Shown: positions 17,117 to 25,790, counted from the stretch's first letter. The stretch is DNA of 51,478 nucleotides from Candidatus Methanosuratincola sp. (GCA_037478935.1 JBBFLR010000010.1:1-51478), one strand, 5' to 3'. Notes: a model not told the origin generated them from the letters alone. A program made the numbers and translations.

Positions 17117-17211
17117 TCAGATAAGCATTGTTGATAGATCGGCTATGCCGGATACTCAACCTTTATAAAAGGTAAAAAGCAGAATAAAAACTGCATATTG
17201 GAGGAATAATT
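17117..17211. promoter_or_regulatory. Divergent promoter region, transglutaminase and RAM-domain genes
   Basis: CTTTATAAAAGG at about 17160-17171 provides a TATA box readable in either direction. GGAGGA at about 17200-17205 serves the RAM-domain gene. No clear operator is seen. Confidence 0.4.
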
Positions 17212-17439
17212 TTGGTTTTCACAGCCTATGTTTTGGGGGTCTGTCAGATCGGCAAGGAGAGAGAGGTTCTCGAGAGGTGCCTCGAGGTCAAGAATGTCGT
17301 GGAAGGCACGGTCGTCTTCGGGGAATATGACATAATCGTCAAGATACAGACTCAGGATGTCAAGGAGCTCAGCAAGAGGGTCGAGGAGATTAGGAGGATC
17401 GAAGGGCTGCTCAGGAGCGCGACCCTCATATCCATATAG
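17212..17439 (+). CDS. Stand-alone Lrp/AsnC ligand-binding (RAM) domain
   Basis: This 75-residue protein is only the RAM half of an Lrp/AsnC regulator, with no helix-turn-helix. It starts with TTG behind GGAGGA and reads AYVLGVCQIGKEREVLERC through VEGTVVFGEYDIIVKIQ, the ferredoxin-like sandwich that binds amino acids. Stand-alone RAM proteins occur in archaea and may regulate by forming mixed oligomers with full-length Lrp; a full-length Lrp is encoded at 48756-49208. Effector and partner are not known. Confidence 0.8.
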   Translation: MVFTAYVLGVCQIGKEREVLERCLEVKNVVEGTVVFGEYDIIVKIQTQDVKELSKRVEEIRRIEGLLRSATLISI

Positions 17440-17543
17440 CAACCTTTCCTTTTTTGTCCAATTTGAATAGATTTTGTGCTGCGCCAGGCCAGAAATAAAA
17501 GGCCGTTGGAGATTACCGGGTGCGTCTGCGGCGGGGAGGGCTT

Positions 17544-18737
17544 TCACCCTTTTCCGACAACTTCCAGCGTGATCTTAGCAATCGAGTCGATCGCATTGAA
17601 GCGCCTTGCGAACCGCTGAGCCCCCCTGATGTTCTTCCAGTATGACTCTGACTGCATCACCTCCTCGACTGCGCGGTACAGCGTCTCCCTGCTAAGCTCA
17701 TACTGCTGGACCTTCTTCCCGATCCCCATCTTCTCTACCGATTCCGCTATCCCTTGGTGCTCGGAGTGCGCGACCGTAGGGATCACTACCATCGGCTTCC
17801 CGTAGTACACCGCCTCCCCTACGGTGTTGTGACCCCCCCTTGTGACGAGCAGGTCGCATGCCTTGAGGTACTTGTATCGGTCATCGACCCAGTTGTATAT
17901 CCGGAGGCGCCCCCCGTTCGACTTCGTCTCGGTGTTCGGGACGTCCGAAAGCCCCCTCGAGAGGACGATGTTGTAACGGTCCGGGAACTCCCGGAAGATC
18001 TCCGCGATCGTCCTAGTTATCATCAGCTTCTCGGCCTTTGTCCCGCTTATTGCAGCAAATATGAGGGGCCGGTCATCAAAGCCCAGGGAACGCTTCAGCA
18101 CATCCTGATCTGGGAGGTCCTCGGGCTGCCTCGGTATCACCGGGCCGACAAGCCGTAGTTTCTTTATGTACTGGTTTGAGGGGACCACATTGGTCTTCGC
18201 AATGGTGTAAGGAGGGGGGAAGTCGGGCACGACGATCACCCTGCTCATCTTCCAAAGACTACCCAAGATCTCGAGGCCGAGGCGTTCTACGTTTGCCTTC
18301 ACCTTCAGCTTTGACTTGCGCATGATTGGCTTCTTGTGGGGTATCATGATCCGGAGCTGGTGGAGGATCAGCACCGAGGCTATCCTCCTCATTCTGGACG
18401 CGACGACTGTGGAGAGGCGGCTGTCCGAGACCACCACGTCCGGCTTGAAGTGCTCTATCAGCGAGAGCTCTGCCCCCACCTGGAGGGCGAATGTGTACAG
18501 ATTTTTCGGCCCGATCGAGAGCGTCCTGCGGAAGTCGAATTCCCCGTCCTCCTTCTCGAAGACCCTGATCGGAGGGACCTCTCCGACCGGGAATGAGGCC
18601 TTCTTTATGAACTGGACTGCCTCGCCGTAGGTGGAGAAGAAGACGTCGTCCCCCCTAGACCTGAGCGCCTTTGCGACGGGGATGCACCTCCCGGCATGTC
18701 CCAGTGCGATGCCGCAAGGAGCGAGGTATACTCTCAT
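17544..18737 (-). CDS. Glycosyltransferase (UDP-glycosyltransferase/MurG-like, GT-B fold)
   Basis: This 397-residue protein starts at the ATG at 18737 (MRVYLAPCGIALGHAGRC); the longer frame upstream runs back over AMMECR1 and is not real. The GT-B fold is visible: an N-terminal acceptor half with GHAGRCIPVAKALRSRGDDVFFSTYG and a C-terminal donor half with DLLVTRGGHNTVGEAVYYGKPMVVIP and EHQGIAESVEKMGIG, the nucleotide-sugar binding region. COG1819-type archaeal members make glycolipids or glycosylate other small molecules. It follows AMMECR1 by 11 bases and closes a compact operon. Donor and acceptor are unknown. Confidence 0.85.
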   Translation of the reverse strand: MRVYLAPCGIALGHAGRCIPVAKALRSRGDDVFFSTYGEAVQFIKKASFPVGEVPPIRVFEKEDGEFDFRRTLSIGPKNLYTFALQVGAELSLIEHFKPDVVVSDSRLSTVVASRMRRIASVLILHQLRIMIPHKKPIMRKSKLKVKANVERLGLEILGSLWKMSRVIVVPDFPPPYTIAKTNVVPSNQYIKKLRLVGPVIPRQPEDLPDQDVLKRSLGFDDRPLIFAAISGTKAEKLMITRTIAEIFREFPDRYNIVLSRGLSDVPNTETKSNGGRLRIYNWVDDRYKYLKACDLLVTRGGHNTVGEAVYYGKPMVVIPTVAHSEHQGIAESVEKMGIGKKVQQYELSRETLYRAVEEVMQSESYWKNIRGAQRFARRFNAIDSIAKITLEVVGKG

Positions 18738-18748
18738 TTGCAGACGAC

Positions 18749-19366
18749 CTACAGGGACTTCTGGACGACTTCGCCCTTGGGCGACGACTCTGCGAAGATC
18801 TCGGCGCTGAACCTGTAAACGAGGGTCTTCCTCGAGAGCCAGGCGTCTGGAGGGAGCCCAGCCTTCATACAGCACTCGGCGAGGAATGTCTCCTCGTCCC
18901 ACCCGTATTCAACGGGGACCTGCGGCAGGAGCAGACCCCTGTAGTAGCCGCTCTCCACGATCAGCCCATCCCTCCCGACCTTTATGCTGGAGGGGAGATC
19001 CTTCGGAGACTCGACCTTGACTAGGACCGGGGGGGTCAGTATGCTGACCTCGAAGACTATCGAGTCGAGCTCGCGCCGCTCGACGGGAGGGAACCTCGGG
19101 TCGTTGAATGCTGCGCTGATCGCCGAGTCGACCGTTGCCTCTGCTAGCGGGAGGTGCGGGACGGGGTATCCTATGCAGCCCCTGAGCGTCAGCCCCCTCG
19201 GGGTAACCTTCTCTAGGGTGACGAACACGCCAGACTTCTCGAGCAGCCTTTGACCTGGCACGTCGGCGGGCATTATCTTAGTTCCGGTGGAGAGGTACTC
19301 TTCGACCGCACGCCTCGCCAGTCTTACAAGATACCTTCCTTCATCGATGGAGTACAACAGGTTCAC
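18749..19366 (-). CDS. AMMECR1-domain protein
   Basis: This 205-residue protein matches the AMMECR1 family, conserved in archaea and eukaryotes but without an agreed biochemical function. Family signatures are the LRGCIGYP motif, DPRFPPVERRELDSIVFEVSILT, GRDGLIVESGYYRGLLLPQVPVE and GWDEETFLAECCMKAGLP. It starts with GTG overlapping the Mut7-C stop codon (GTGA), so translation is coupled. A TTG nine bases downstream is an alternative start. Confidence 0.9.
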   Translation of the reverse strand: MNLLYSIDEGRYLVRLARRAVEEYLSTGTKIMPADVPGQRLLEKSGVFVTLEKVTPRGLTLRGCIGYPVPHLPLAEATVDSAISAAFNDPRFPPVERRELDSIVFEVSILTPPVLVKVESPKDLPSSIKVGRDGLIVESGYYRGLLLPQVPVEYGWDEETFLAECCMKAGLPPDAWLSRKTLVYRFSAEIFAESSPKGEVVQKSL

Positions 19367-19794
19367 CTTAGGCCAGAAGCTTCAAGTGTTTCGCTTATCT
19401 TCAACCAGTGGGTACCGTGCCAATAAAACTTTCTGCACCTGGGGCACTCCCAGACCCTGCCCCTCACCGGCAATCCTTCCCCTCCCCCGCCCTCGACTAG
19501 GAGCTCGTTGCAGAGGGGGCACCTGGTCTGGTCAGAGAGCTTCAGCCCGAGAGAGCGGGTGATCTCCGAGAGCTCCTCTGCTATTGTCGTGGACTTTATC
19601 AGGATGGCCGGGACCCCCCGCCTGACTGCCCGCCTGAAGAGCTCGCTGTCCCTCGTGAGGAGGAGGCGCCCGCCATCCTCGGCGGCGGATATCAGATCGT
19701 CGTCTCCCGCTGAGGGGAGGTACTCCGTATCGTAGCCGATGATCCTCAGCCACCTTGCAAGCTTGCCGAGCATCGCATCGGCAACGAACCGCAA
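19363..19794 (-). CDS. Mut7-C RNase-domain protein with zinc ribbon
   Basis: This 143-residue protein combines a PIN-like Mut7-C domain (FVADAMLGKLARWLRIIGYDTEY with the conserved early Asp, GRLLLTRD with the later acidic site) and a zinc ribbon (CPLCNELL ... WECPRCRKFYW, two CxxC pairs). It probably cuts RNA. The annotated longer reading frame overlaps CBS coding sequence in another frame and is rejected; TTG at 19794 with GAGGAG about 8 bases before it, right after the CBS stop, fits far better. Flanking operon members give no further clue. Confidence 0.85.
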   Translation of the reverse strand: MRFVADAMLGKLARWLRIIGYDTEYLPSAGDDDLISAAEDGGRLLLTRDSELFRRAVRRGVPAILIKSTTIAEELSEITRSLGLKLSDQTRCPLCNELLVEGGGGEGLPVRGRVWECPRCRKFYWHGTHWLKISETLEASGLR

Positions 19795-19796
19795 CC

Positions 19797-20600
19797 CTAC
19801 TGCTCCTCTGGGAACGTGTTGACGATGAAGGCGAGGATCTCGTCTGTCGAGATTATACCGATGGGCGTGAGGCCGTTCACCACGACCACGCCTGGGCACC
19901 GCTCGTCAAGGATCTTCCCCACCGCCTCCCCAAGGGTCGAATCCTCGCCGATCGACGGGTAGTCGACCTTCATCACGTTCGAGATCGAGAGCTGCCTTAT
20001 CCTTGCCTTCTGGTGCTTCTCGGGGACGTACATGTGGAAGTCCACCAGCGCCTTGAGGAGGGCCCCCCTTGTCACCGCGCCGAGGTACCGCCCGTCGTCG
20101 TTGAGCACCGGGATCAGTGTGGATCCGCTGTCGAGAAGGAGCTTCCTCGCGTGAATTGCGCGCTCGCTGGATCTCACAGACGGGAAGTTCCTCCGCATGA
20201 GCTGGGACGCACCCACCTCCCTATCCTGTACAGCCCTCACCAACCCCGATCTGTAGACGACGCCCAAGAACATCTCCCCATAGAACATCGGGAGAAGGTC
20301 TGCATTCAGCTCCAGCATCAGTTTCGCCGCCTTCCTCACCGAGGTGTCGTTCGAGACGGTGGCAGGGAAGCTGCTCATGAAACCGGAGATGTAGAGAGAC
20401 CCCGGGGATACTGCCCTCAGCCGCTGGGTGCCTATCTTCGTCAGTATGTCCGCGTAGGAGAGGGAGCCGACTATCTTGCCGTCGTCCGAGACGCATATGC
20501 TCTCTAGCCCTTGTTTCTCCATCAAGTTCAAGGCGTCCAACAGGGGCCGGTTCTTGTTCAGGGCCGGTGCGTCCCTGGTTACGATGTCGGTCAGTTTCAT
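19797..20600 (-). CDS. Protein with four CBS motifs
   Basis: This 267-residue protein has four consecutive CBS motifs (two Bateman modules) and no attached catalytic domain. Motif ends are visible at GKIVGSLSYADIL, MFLGVVYRSGLV, RYLGAVTRGALL and TPIGIISTDEIL. Such modules bind adenine nucleotides (AMP, ATP, SAM) and act as energy or metabolite sensors. Its ATG overlaps the upstream CBS gene's stop codon (ATGA), so the two products may assemble together. Target unknown. Confidence 0.88.
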   Translation of the reverse strand: MKLTDIVTRDAPALNKNRPLLDALNLMEKQGLESICVSDDGKIVGSLSYADILTKIGTQRLRAVSPGSLYISGFMSSFPATVSNDTSVRKAAKLMLELNADLLPMFYGEMFLGVVYRSGLVRAVQDREVGASQLMRRNFPSVRSSERAIHARKLLLDSGSTLIPVLNDDGRYLGAVTRGALLKALVDFHMYVPEKHQKARIRQLSISNVMKVDYPSIGEDSTLGEAVGKILDERCPGVVVVNGLTPIGIISTDEILAFIVNTFPEEQ

Positions 20601-21442
20601 GCAGATACCTCCTTTGCTATAGCCTTTACAAAGTCGAACTTCGTGATCATCCCGACCAGCTCGTATTCCTTGTTGACCACGGGCATCCCGCCTATTCCGT
20701 TCTCCAACAGCATTCTTGCGGCCTCTGCTGCGTCCTCGTCCGCTTCGACGGTTATAGGCTCGACCGTCATTAAGGACTCCGCTGTGGGTAGCTGGTATAG
20801 CCTTGTCGGCCAGGGCTCCTCGGACTTCACCCCAGTCCCCTTGATGAAGGGCTCGGACCCCCGGTAAGGTCTCAGGAAGGACAGGTCCGTCTCGGTTATG
20901 ATCCCTACAGGCCGCCTACCCTCCTCGACAATGACCCGGTCGGCAGAGTACTCCTCCATCATGTCGACCACGCGGTAGAAGGAGTGCGTCCTCTTCACGA
21001 CCGGGGTCTGATCCATCTTCCTCGCAATCTCCCCCACGGTATGCCTCCCCTTGTGCGACTGGGAATAGTATGAAGCCATATCTGTCTTGGTTATTATGCC
21101 AACCAGCCCGCCAGTTGAGTCGACCACCGGAATCCCCCTTACGTTAGCCTCGACCATCATCTTCGCTGCCTCCTCCACGGTGGCGCTCTCCCTGATCACC
21201 TTCACAGGGGCCCTCATTATTTCGAGGACCATTATTGAGTCCAATTCCCTGTTGCGCATCTTGTAGCTTGCGAGGTCCCTCACGAGGTCCTTCTTGGTCA
21301 GGATCCCCGTTGGGGAGTACCCTTCGACAACTACCAGCCTGCTCACCATTTCCCTAAGCATGAGGTTCCTTGCCCTCGCAACTGTGTCGTTTTTTGAGAC
21401 TGTGACAACAGGACTCTTCATCAGTTCAGCGACTTCTTTCAT
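20597..21442 (-). CDS. Protein with four CBS motifs (paralogue of the next gene)
   Basis: This 281-residue protein (ATG at 21442, GGAGGT about ten bases before it, TATA-like GTTATAGCC at 21466-21474) carries four CBS motifs: SPTGILTKKDLV, GLVGIITKTDMA, RPVGIITETDLS and ELVGMITKFDFV. The region between motifs two and three includes the CBS-flanking QTPVVKRTHSFYRVVDMM helix. It has no other domain. It opens the five-gene run of CBS, CBS, Mut7-C, AMMECR1 and glycosyltransferase. Confidence 0.88.
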   Translation of the reverse strand: MKEVAELMKSPVVTVSKNDTVARARNLMLREMVSRLVVVEGYSPTGILTKKDLVRDLASYKMRNRELDSIMVLEIMRAPVKVIRESATVEEAAKMMVEANVRGIPVVDSTGGLVGIITKTDMASYYSQSHKGRHTVGEIARKMDQTPVVKRTHSFYRVVDMMEEYSADRVIVEEGRRPVGIITETDLSFLRPYRGSEPFIKGTGVKSEEPWPTRLYQLPTAESLMTVEPITVEADEDAAEAARMLLENGIGGMPVVNKEYELVGMITKFDFVKAIAKEVSA

Positions 21443-21539
21443 ATTTTCAACTACCTCCACCAGCGGCTATAACGGCATCCTACATCTGAATGGCTTTCCG
21501 TTTATCGTTTCCCACGGCACACGCAGGCAGGACTGGAGA

Positions 21540-22094
21540 TCATGGTTCGGTCTCGTTCCTGCAGACCTCGCAGAGGAAGTGCCCGTTTACCTCCTCGAGG
21601 CTCTCGGACCATTCCTCGCACATGTCGCAGAAGCCGGCGAGGCTCTCCCCCCTCTTTGATGGCATGATCCTGTTCTTCGCAGCATCGGCAAGCACTTCCA
21701 TCAGCTCCGGCGCCGTTGAGAGGATGTCCCTCGAAGTCACAATTCCCACCATCATGCCCTTGTCGACGACAACGAGGCGCCGTATGCCAAGCTTAGCCAT
21801 CTTCCTCGCAGCCTCCATCGCATCCGCCCTTGGGTCGATGACTGACACAGGCGATGACATTATCTCCCTCGCAAGGGTACTTTCCGGGTCCCTCCCCCGG
21901 GCGATTACCCGCTCCACCAGGTCCTTCTCGGTGATTATGCCAGAAGGGTGTCCGTCCTTAGTGATCACCACTGAGCCGACAGCTTTTCCGCTCATGGCGG
22001 TAGCGACTTCCTTCGCAGTGGCGGTCTCTGAGAGCGTCACGAGGTCCCTTGTCATCACATCAGCGACTAGAACTCGAGCTCGGATGCCGACCAT
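21540..22094 (-). CDS. CBS-pair protein with C-terminal zinc ribbon
   Basis: This 184-residue protein has one Bateman module: LVTLSETATAKEVATAMSG ... PSGIITEKDLVERVI and PVSVIDPRADAMEAARKM ... MVGIVTSRDIL. A C-terminal zinc ribbon (CDMCEEWSESL ... GHFLCEVC, two CxxC pairs) follows. CBS-zinc ribbon fusions are common in archaea and probably regulate an unidentified partner according to nucleotide level. It faces the same way as the CBS operon with a gap of about 80 bases. Confidence 0.85.
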   Translation of the reverse strand: MVGIRARVLVADVMTRDLVTLSETATAKEVATAMSGKAVGSVVITKDGHPSGIITEKDLVERVIARGRDPESTLAREIMSSPVSVIDPRADAMEAARKMAKLGIRRLVVVDKGMMVGIVTSRDILSTAPELMEVLADAAKNRIMPSKRGESLAGFCDMCEEWSESLEEVNGHFLCEVCRNETEP

Positions 22095-22180
22095 TTATAG
22101 CCCCGTTCTTATCTTTGTTTTTCCTGATATTTATAGTATAGTAGGAGCGGCAGAACGGGCTTTTATCCACCATACCCATC

Positions 22181-24115
22181 TCAAATCAAGGCGCATCCGC
22201 CTGGGGGAAGCGCGTTCAGTATTTCGGATTCTGGGACTGCAGCGACCTTCTCCTTCAAGTCGCGGGCGGCCTGCCTCCCTAGGCGATCCTTGATGGCCAT
22301 GACCAGCCGCCTCCCCTCCAGTTCACCGGGCCTGAGACCCACCCAGAGGTCAGTTCTCGAACTGACAAAACTGCCTATGCCCGCGATCACCTTGTACTCA
22401 CCGTCTGAGAGGATTATGCCTATCTGTATCTCTAGGGGGATGTTCCTCACGTAATTCCTTTCCCCGTATATCATGAATGCGCCCTTTCCCAAGTATTCCC
22501 CTGAAGGAGGGGCCTTTGTGACCTGGTCCGGGCGCACCCAGTACCCGTCAGCGACGCCCACACCGGCTCTCCAGGCCCGGGAGTACACCACTGCGAACGC
22601 GACGGCCTCTGCCTTTGTCCTATCAGGGATCTCCCTCCCCTCGGACTTTACCACAACGACAGAGCCCCCCGGGAGGTCTGCGTGGACGAAGATGTCCATG
22701 GGTTCCAAGTGCTTCTTTACTAGCACCTCATTCTGGGTTGCGTCCTTGCCCCCTATCACCAGGAAGCCGTCTGAAGAGTACATCCAGCGGAACTTCTCGT
22801 ACCACTCCTTTTTCATCGCCCTCAGGAGAGTCGGTTTCGGGATCTCCAGGAGGCCCTTTCTCGCCTCTTCGATCTTCCTTTCCGTCTCCACGAGCGCCTT
22901 CCTGAGTCCCTCGAGCTTCCGGGCAGCTTCCTTTGACTCTGAGAAGTAGTACTCGGCGTTGTCCGCAGCCGATGCCTTGAAGTCGATCTCCACCTCCCTC
23001 CCTCCGAGGGAGTAGACGAGTGAGCCGGCCGCCCCGTCTATCTCCTTTATGTTGCCGTCGAGAGACCGTATGGACCCCCAGTCCTTCCCTGATCGCCTCT
23101 CCTGCAGCACGCGCTTGACTAGCGACTGGACGGCGGTCAGGTTTGCCATGATGAGCTTCCCCTTCTCGAGCGACTCGGCACGCCGCTGCTCGAGCTCGGT
23201 TATGTGGTCGAGCTGCCTTGACCTGATCGCCTCGAGGCCCCTTATCTCCTCCTCGACCCTCGCCTTCCGCCGGTCTCCCGCCTGCTCGAGGACCAGCCCC
23301 CCGAAGTAGACGTCGAGCGCCTCGTTGAATGTCTGGAAATTCCGCCGGTCTCCCGCTATCGACATGAACTCCACAGGCACCACAGTGACCGGCCTTCCGC
23401 CCTGATCGATTATCGCGGGCTTGAGCCTCCCAGATCGGACCTCCTCGAGCACAGAGAGGACGGAGGATCTGAAGGCTGCGACCTCAGCCTCTGTTATTCC
23501 CTCAGAGGGTCGATCGGCGGGTATGCCTGACCTGACGAGCCCCTCCTCGACGAGCTCGGAGGGGAGGTTGAAGACCCGGGTTAATGCCCTGGAGAGGGGG
23601 TGCTTGGAGGTCTTCAGCTCCCCGATGGGGACCTGGTCAGATGTGACCTCAATGCCCCGCTTCGGGGGCGGACTGTATCGCACTCCGACCTTAAGCACCC
23701 TGTCCTTCATCTCTTTCTGGTGGAGGGCAAACCTGATCACACCATCCTTGTCCGTGATTATGAGGTTCCCGTCTCCGAATACCTCAAAATACGCAGCATA
23801 CTCCTCACCGCCTCTCTCCAATACCATCACGGCGATCCTGTCAAAGTCGAGCTGTTCAAACCGGGATATCTTGGCATCCGCCAGGTATCTCCGGAGGTTC
23901 ATCGCGGCAGGGGTGGGCCGCTCAGGGACAGGGTACCTGAAGCGGGTGAGGTTGAGCCTCCGCTGTGGGTCGAAGACCAAGTCGTGGGCTGCTGAATGGG
24001 AATGGATGCGGAATACAAGCAGGGACCCTACGACCTGATAGACGTTCTCAACGCGAGCACTTATTAAGGTGGAGTTGAGTTCACTAACGGTAGCGAGGAT
24101 GTCCAAGGATGTCAT
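22181..24115 (-). CDS. rqcH: RqcH/NFACT ribosome quality-control factor
   Basis: This 644-residue protein is the archaeal NFACT (Rqc2/RqcH) protein that binds stalled large ribosomal subunits with tRNA. It has the NFACT-N domain (DILATVSELNSTLISARVENVYQV and LVFRIH), helical middle, coiled-coil (about 285-440: ERKIEEARKGL, ELEQRRAESLEKG) and NFACT-R domain with FRWMYSSDGFLVIGGKDATQNEVLVKKH and DIFVHADLPGGSVVVV. The C-terminal region ends GGCALI. The start is ATG at 24115; an in-frame ATG four codons upstream is possible. The neighbouring EMC6-like gene starts on the opposite strand at 24109, so their 5' ends overlap. Confidence 0.93.
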   Translation of the reverse strand: MTSLDILATVSELNSTLISARVENVYQVVGSLLVFRIHSHSAAHDLVFDPQRRLNLTRFRYPVPERPTPAAMNLRRYLADAKISRFEQLDFDRIAVMVLERGGEEYAAYFEVFGDGNLIITDKDGVIRFALHQKEMKDRVLKVGVRYSPPPKRGIEVTSDQVPIGELKTSKHPLSRALTRVFNLPSELVEEGLVRSGIPADRPSEGITEAEVAAFRSSVLSVLEEVRSGRLKPAIIDQGGRPVTVVPVEFMSIAGDRRNFQTFNEALDVYFGGLVLEQAGDRRKARVEEEIRGLEAIRSRQLDHITELEQRRAESLEKGKLIMANLTAVQSLVKRVLQERRSGKDWGSIRSLDGNIKEIDGAAGSLVYSLGGREVEIDFKASAADNAEYYFSESKEAARKLEGLRKALVETERKIEEARKGLLEIPKPTLLRAMKKEWYEKFRWMYSSDGFLVIGGKDATQNEVLVKKHLEPMDIFVHADLPGGSVVVVKSEGREIPDRTKAEAVAFAVVYSRAWRAGVGVADGYWVRPDQVTKAPPSGEYLGKGAFMIYGERNYVRNIPLEIQIGIILSDGEYKVIAGIGSFVSSRTDLWVGLRPGELEGRRLVMAIKDRLGRQAARDLKEKVAAVPESEILNALPPGGCALI

Positions 24116-24423
24116 CCCAGACTTCAAAACAATCAGCTCCCAAGCCGGAGGCCCTCTACAGAAGGATGTATTACATCAGGGTAATATTTGCAGTTATCGG
24201 CGGCTTGATCTCAGGCGGCCTGAACATCAAGGGGGAGCTCGGGATCGTGGTTGGGGCAGCGGTCTTCCTTGCCTCGTACGTATTCCTCAAGAGCTTCGGA
24301 CCTTTCAGGGAGATCCCTGACAAGAAAAAGTACTATATGACTGGGATCTTCTCTTACTTCCTGCTCTGGTTCACGATCTGGGTGATCTCGATCAACCTTC
24401 TCTACCCTGCCGCTGCGCCCTAG
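24109..24423 (+). CDS. Small membrane protein, EMC6/Rab5-interacting-like
   Basis: This 104-residue protein has three predicted membrane helices: about residues 24-40, 45-62 and 79-98, joined by KSFGPFREIPDKKKYY. Size and layout resemble the archaeal EMC6-like (Rab5IP) proteins; the family call is tentative. ATG at 24109 is preferred; ATG at 24166 would cut the short cytoplasmic N-terminus. A TATA-like CTTATTAAG at about 24059-24067 lies inside the divergent RqcH gene. The 3' end overlaps the gene on the other strand by about 30 bases. Confidence 0.6.
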   Translation: MSSQTSKQSAPKPEALYRRMYYIRVIFAVIGGLISGGLNIKGELGIVVGAAVFLASYVFLKSFGPFREIPDKKKYYMTGIFSYFLLWFTIWVISINLLYPAAAP

Positions 24424-24889
24424 CCTTCTCCTTCTTACGCGGGGCTACCTTGAATGCGTCTTCGCCGGTCTCCTGCTGCTTTTTCTTCTCCTGCGGCTCG
24501 TTATTGAGCGGGTAGTCAGGGTAGTTCTCCTTCAGAAACGCAAGCGTCTTTGCCGCTATCTCCCAGGCTATGAGAAAGCCCCTCTCGTAGTCGTCGATCG
24601 TCGGCCTGTATGCCTCGTTCCTGAACTTCTCTGAGAGGGCGCCTATCTCCTGCGCATTCCCCTTCCTGTAGAGCTTCATGTAGAGCGATGCCAGATCCCG
24701 CTCCCTGGCGCAGTTGTATATCCCCCTCACGGCGTCGTAGAACCCCTTCCCCAGTTCGCCTGTGCCGTTCAGCTTGTTCTTCAGAACCGAGAGGTCCTGC
24801 TCGGCCCTGGGGAGGCTCCTGAAGTAAACGTAACGGACTATCTGTGAGACCTCGGTCTCGAACTTGTGGAGGAGATCGTAAGTGGACAA
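24392..24889 (-). CDS. Conserved helical protein of unknown function
   Basis: I do not recognise this 165-residue protein. It begins with TTG at 24889 and reads as an all-alpha protein (STYDLLHKFETEVSQIVRYVYFRSL, then ENGKLN-type helices) with YERGFLIAWEIAAKTLAFLKENYPDYPL near residue 130. The last 35 residues are a highly basic Lys/Arg/Gln tail that probably contacts RNA. Its last bases overlap the EMC6-like gene. It is divergent from fumarase across about 50 bases. No domain is assigned. Confidence 0.55.
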   Translation of the reverse strand: MSTYDLLHKFETEVSQIVRYVYFRSLPRAEQDLSVLKNKLNGTGELGKGFYDAVRGIYNCARERDLASLYMKLYRKGNAQEIGALSEKFRNEAYRPTIDDYERGFLIAWEIAAKTLAFLKENYPDYPLNNEPQEKKKQQETGEDAFKVAPRKKEKARAQRQGREG

Positions 24890-24943
24890 TCAGACCACAT
24901 GGCTTTTTATAACCTGAGCGCTTATGAAATCTTCGATGTCCAG

Positions 24944-25786
24944 ATGAGGGCCGAGGACATAGTCGAGGCATTAAGGATCATGGAGACCGACCTGCCCCCT
25001 GACGTCGAGGCGGCGCTCGCCAGGTGCCGGGACGAGGAGGAAGGGATCAGCAGGGAGGTTCTGGGGACCATACTCGAGAACGTGAGGGTCGCGAGGGAGC
25101 TCGGGGTCCCGATCTGCCAGGATACAGGGAGCCTGGTCTTCTTTGTTGAGGCCAAGGGCTCTTGGAGTGCAATTTGCAGGGCCATCAGGGAGGGGGTTGC
25201 AATGGCGACCGAGTCTGTCCCCCTGAGGGCGAACATAGTCAACCCGTTCTCAAGGAGAAACACGGGTAACAACCTGGGGAGGGGCAACCCCATGATACAC
25301 ATTGAGGCCTGCACGGACCCGGAAATGGAGAGGGTGGGCATACTCGCAAAGGGGGCGGGGTCGGAGAACGTCAGCGCCGCTACGATGCTTGACCCAGACC
25401 AGTCGGTGGCAGGGATAAAGGAGTTCGTCGTCGAGGCAGTCAGGAAGGCGGGAGCGAAGCCCTGCCCTCCAATCATAGTGGGTGTCGGCGTAGGGGGAAG
25501 CCTCGATGAGGCAGCGCTGCTGAGCAAGCGTGCCCTGATGAGAAGGCTCGATGAGCCGCCGGAGGATCCCTTTGCAGGAGCCCTCGAGGCCGCGCTCCTG
25601 AAGGAGATCAACTCGCTCGGGATTGGCCCGATGGGTTTCGGCGGCAGGAACACGGCGCTCGGGGTCAGGCTGGAGACTGCGGACTGCCACACAGCAAGCC
25701 TCCCCGTCGCGGTGAGCATACAGTGCTGGGCGCTCAGGAGGATCTTTCTTGAGGCTGAAGGCGGGATGGTCAAGATAGCGAGGTGA
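24944..25786 (+). CDS. fumA: Fumarate hydratase class I, alpha subunit
   Basis: This 280-residue protein is the N-terminal half of the class I iron-sulfur fumarase, encoded separately in archaea. Cluster and substrate motifs include ICQDTGSLVFFVEAKG, the EACTDPEMERVGILAKGAGSENVS region, KPCPPIIVGVGVGGSLDEAALLSK and TADCHTASLPVAVSIQCWALRR, with three Cys positions expected to ligate a [4Fe-4S] cluster. ATG at 24944 follows a TATA (TTTTTATAACC, about 24903-24913), placing it with a short leader. It is four bases from the beta-subunit gene. Together they interconvert fumarate and malate; L-tartrate dehydratase is the close relative. Confidence 0.92.
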   Translation: MRAEDIVEALRIMETDLPPDVEAALARCRDEEEGISREVLGTILENVRVARELGVPICQDTGSLVFFVEAKGSWSAICRAIREGVAMATESVPLRANIVNPFSRRNTGNNLGRGNPMIHIEACTDPEMERVGILAKGAGSENVSAATMLDPDQSVAGIKEFVVEAVRKAGAKPCPPIIVGVGVGGSLDEAALLSKRALMRRLDEPPEDPFAGALEAALLKEINSLGIGPMGFGGRNTALGVRLETADCHTASLPVAVSIQCWALRRIFLEAEGGMVKIAR

Positions 25787-25790
25787 TCGT

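Noticed and set aside
18738-18902. N-terminal extension of the glycosyltransferase frame
   Set aside because: The extra 55 codons overlap AMMECR1 coding sequence in another frame and have no ribosome site; the family start is at 18737.
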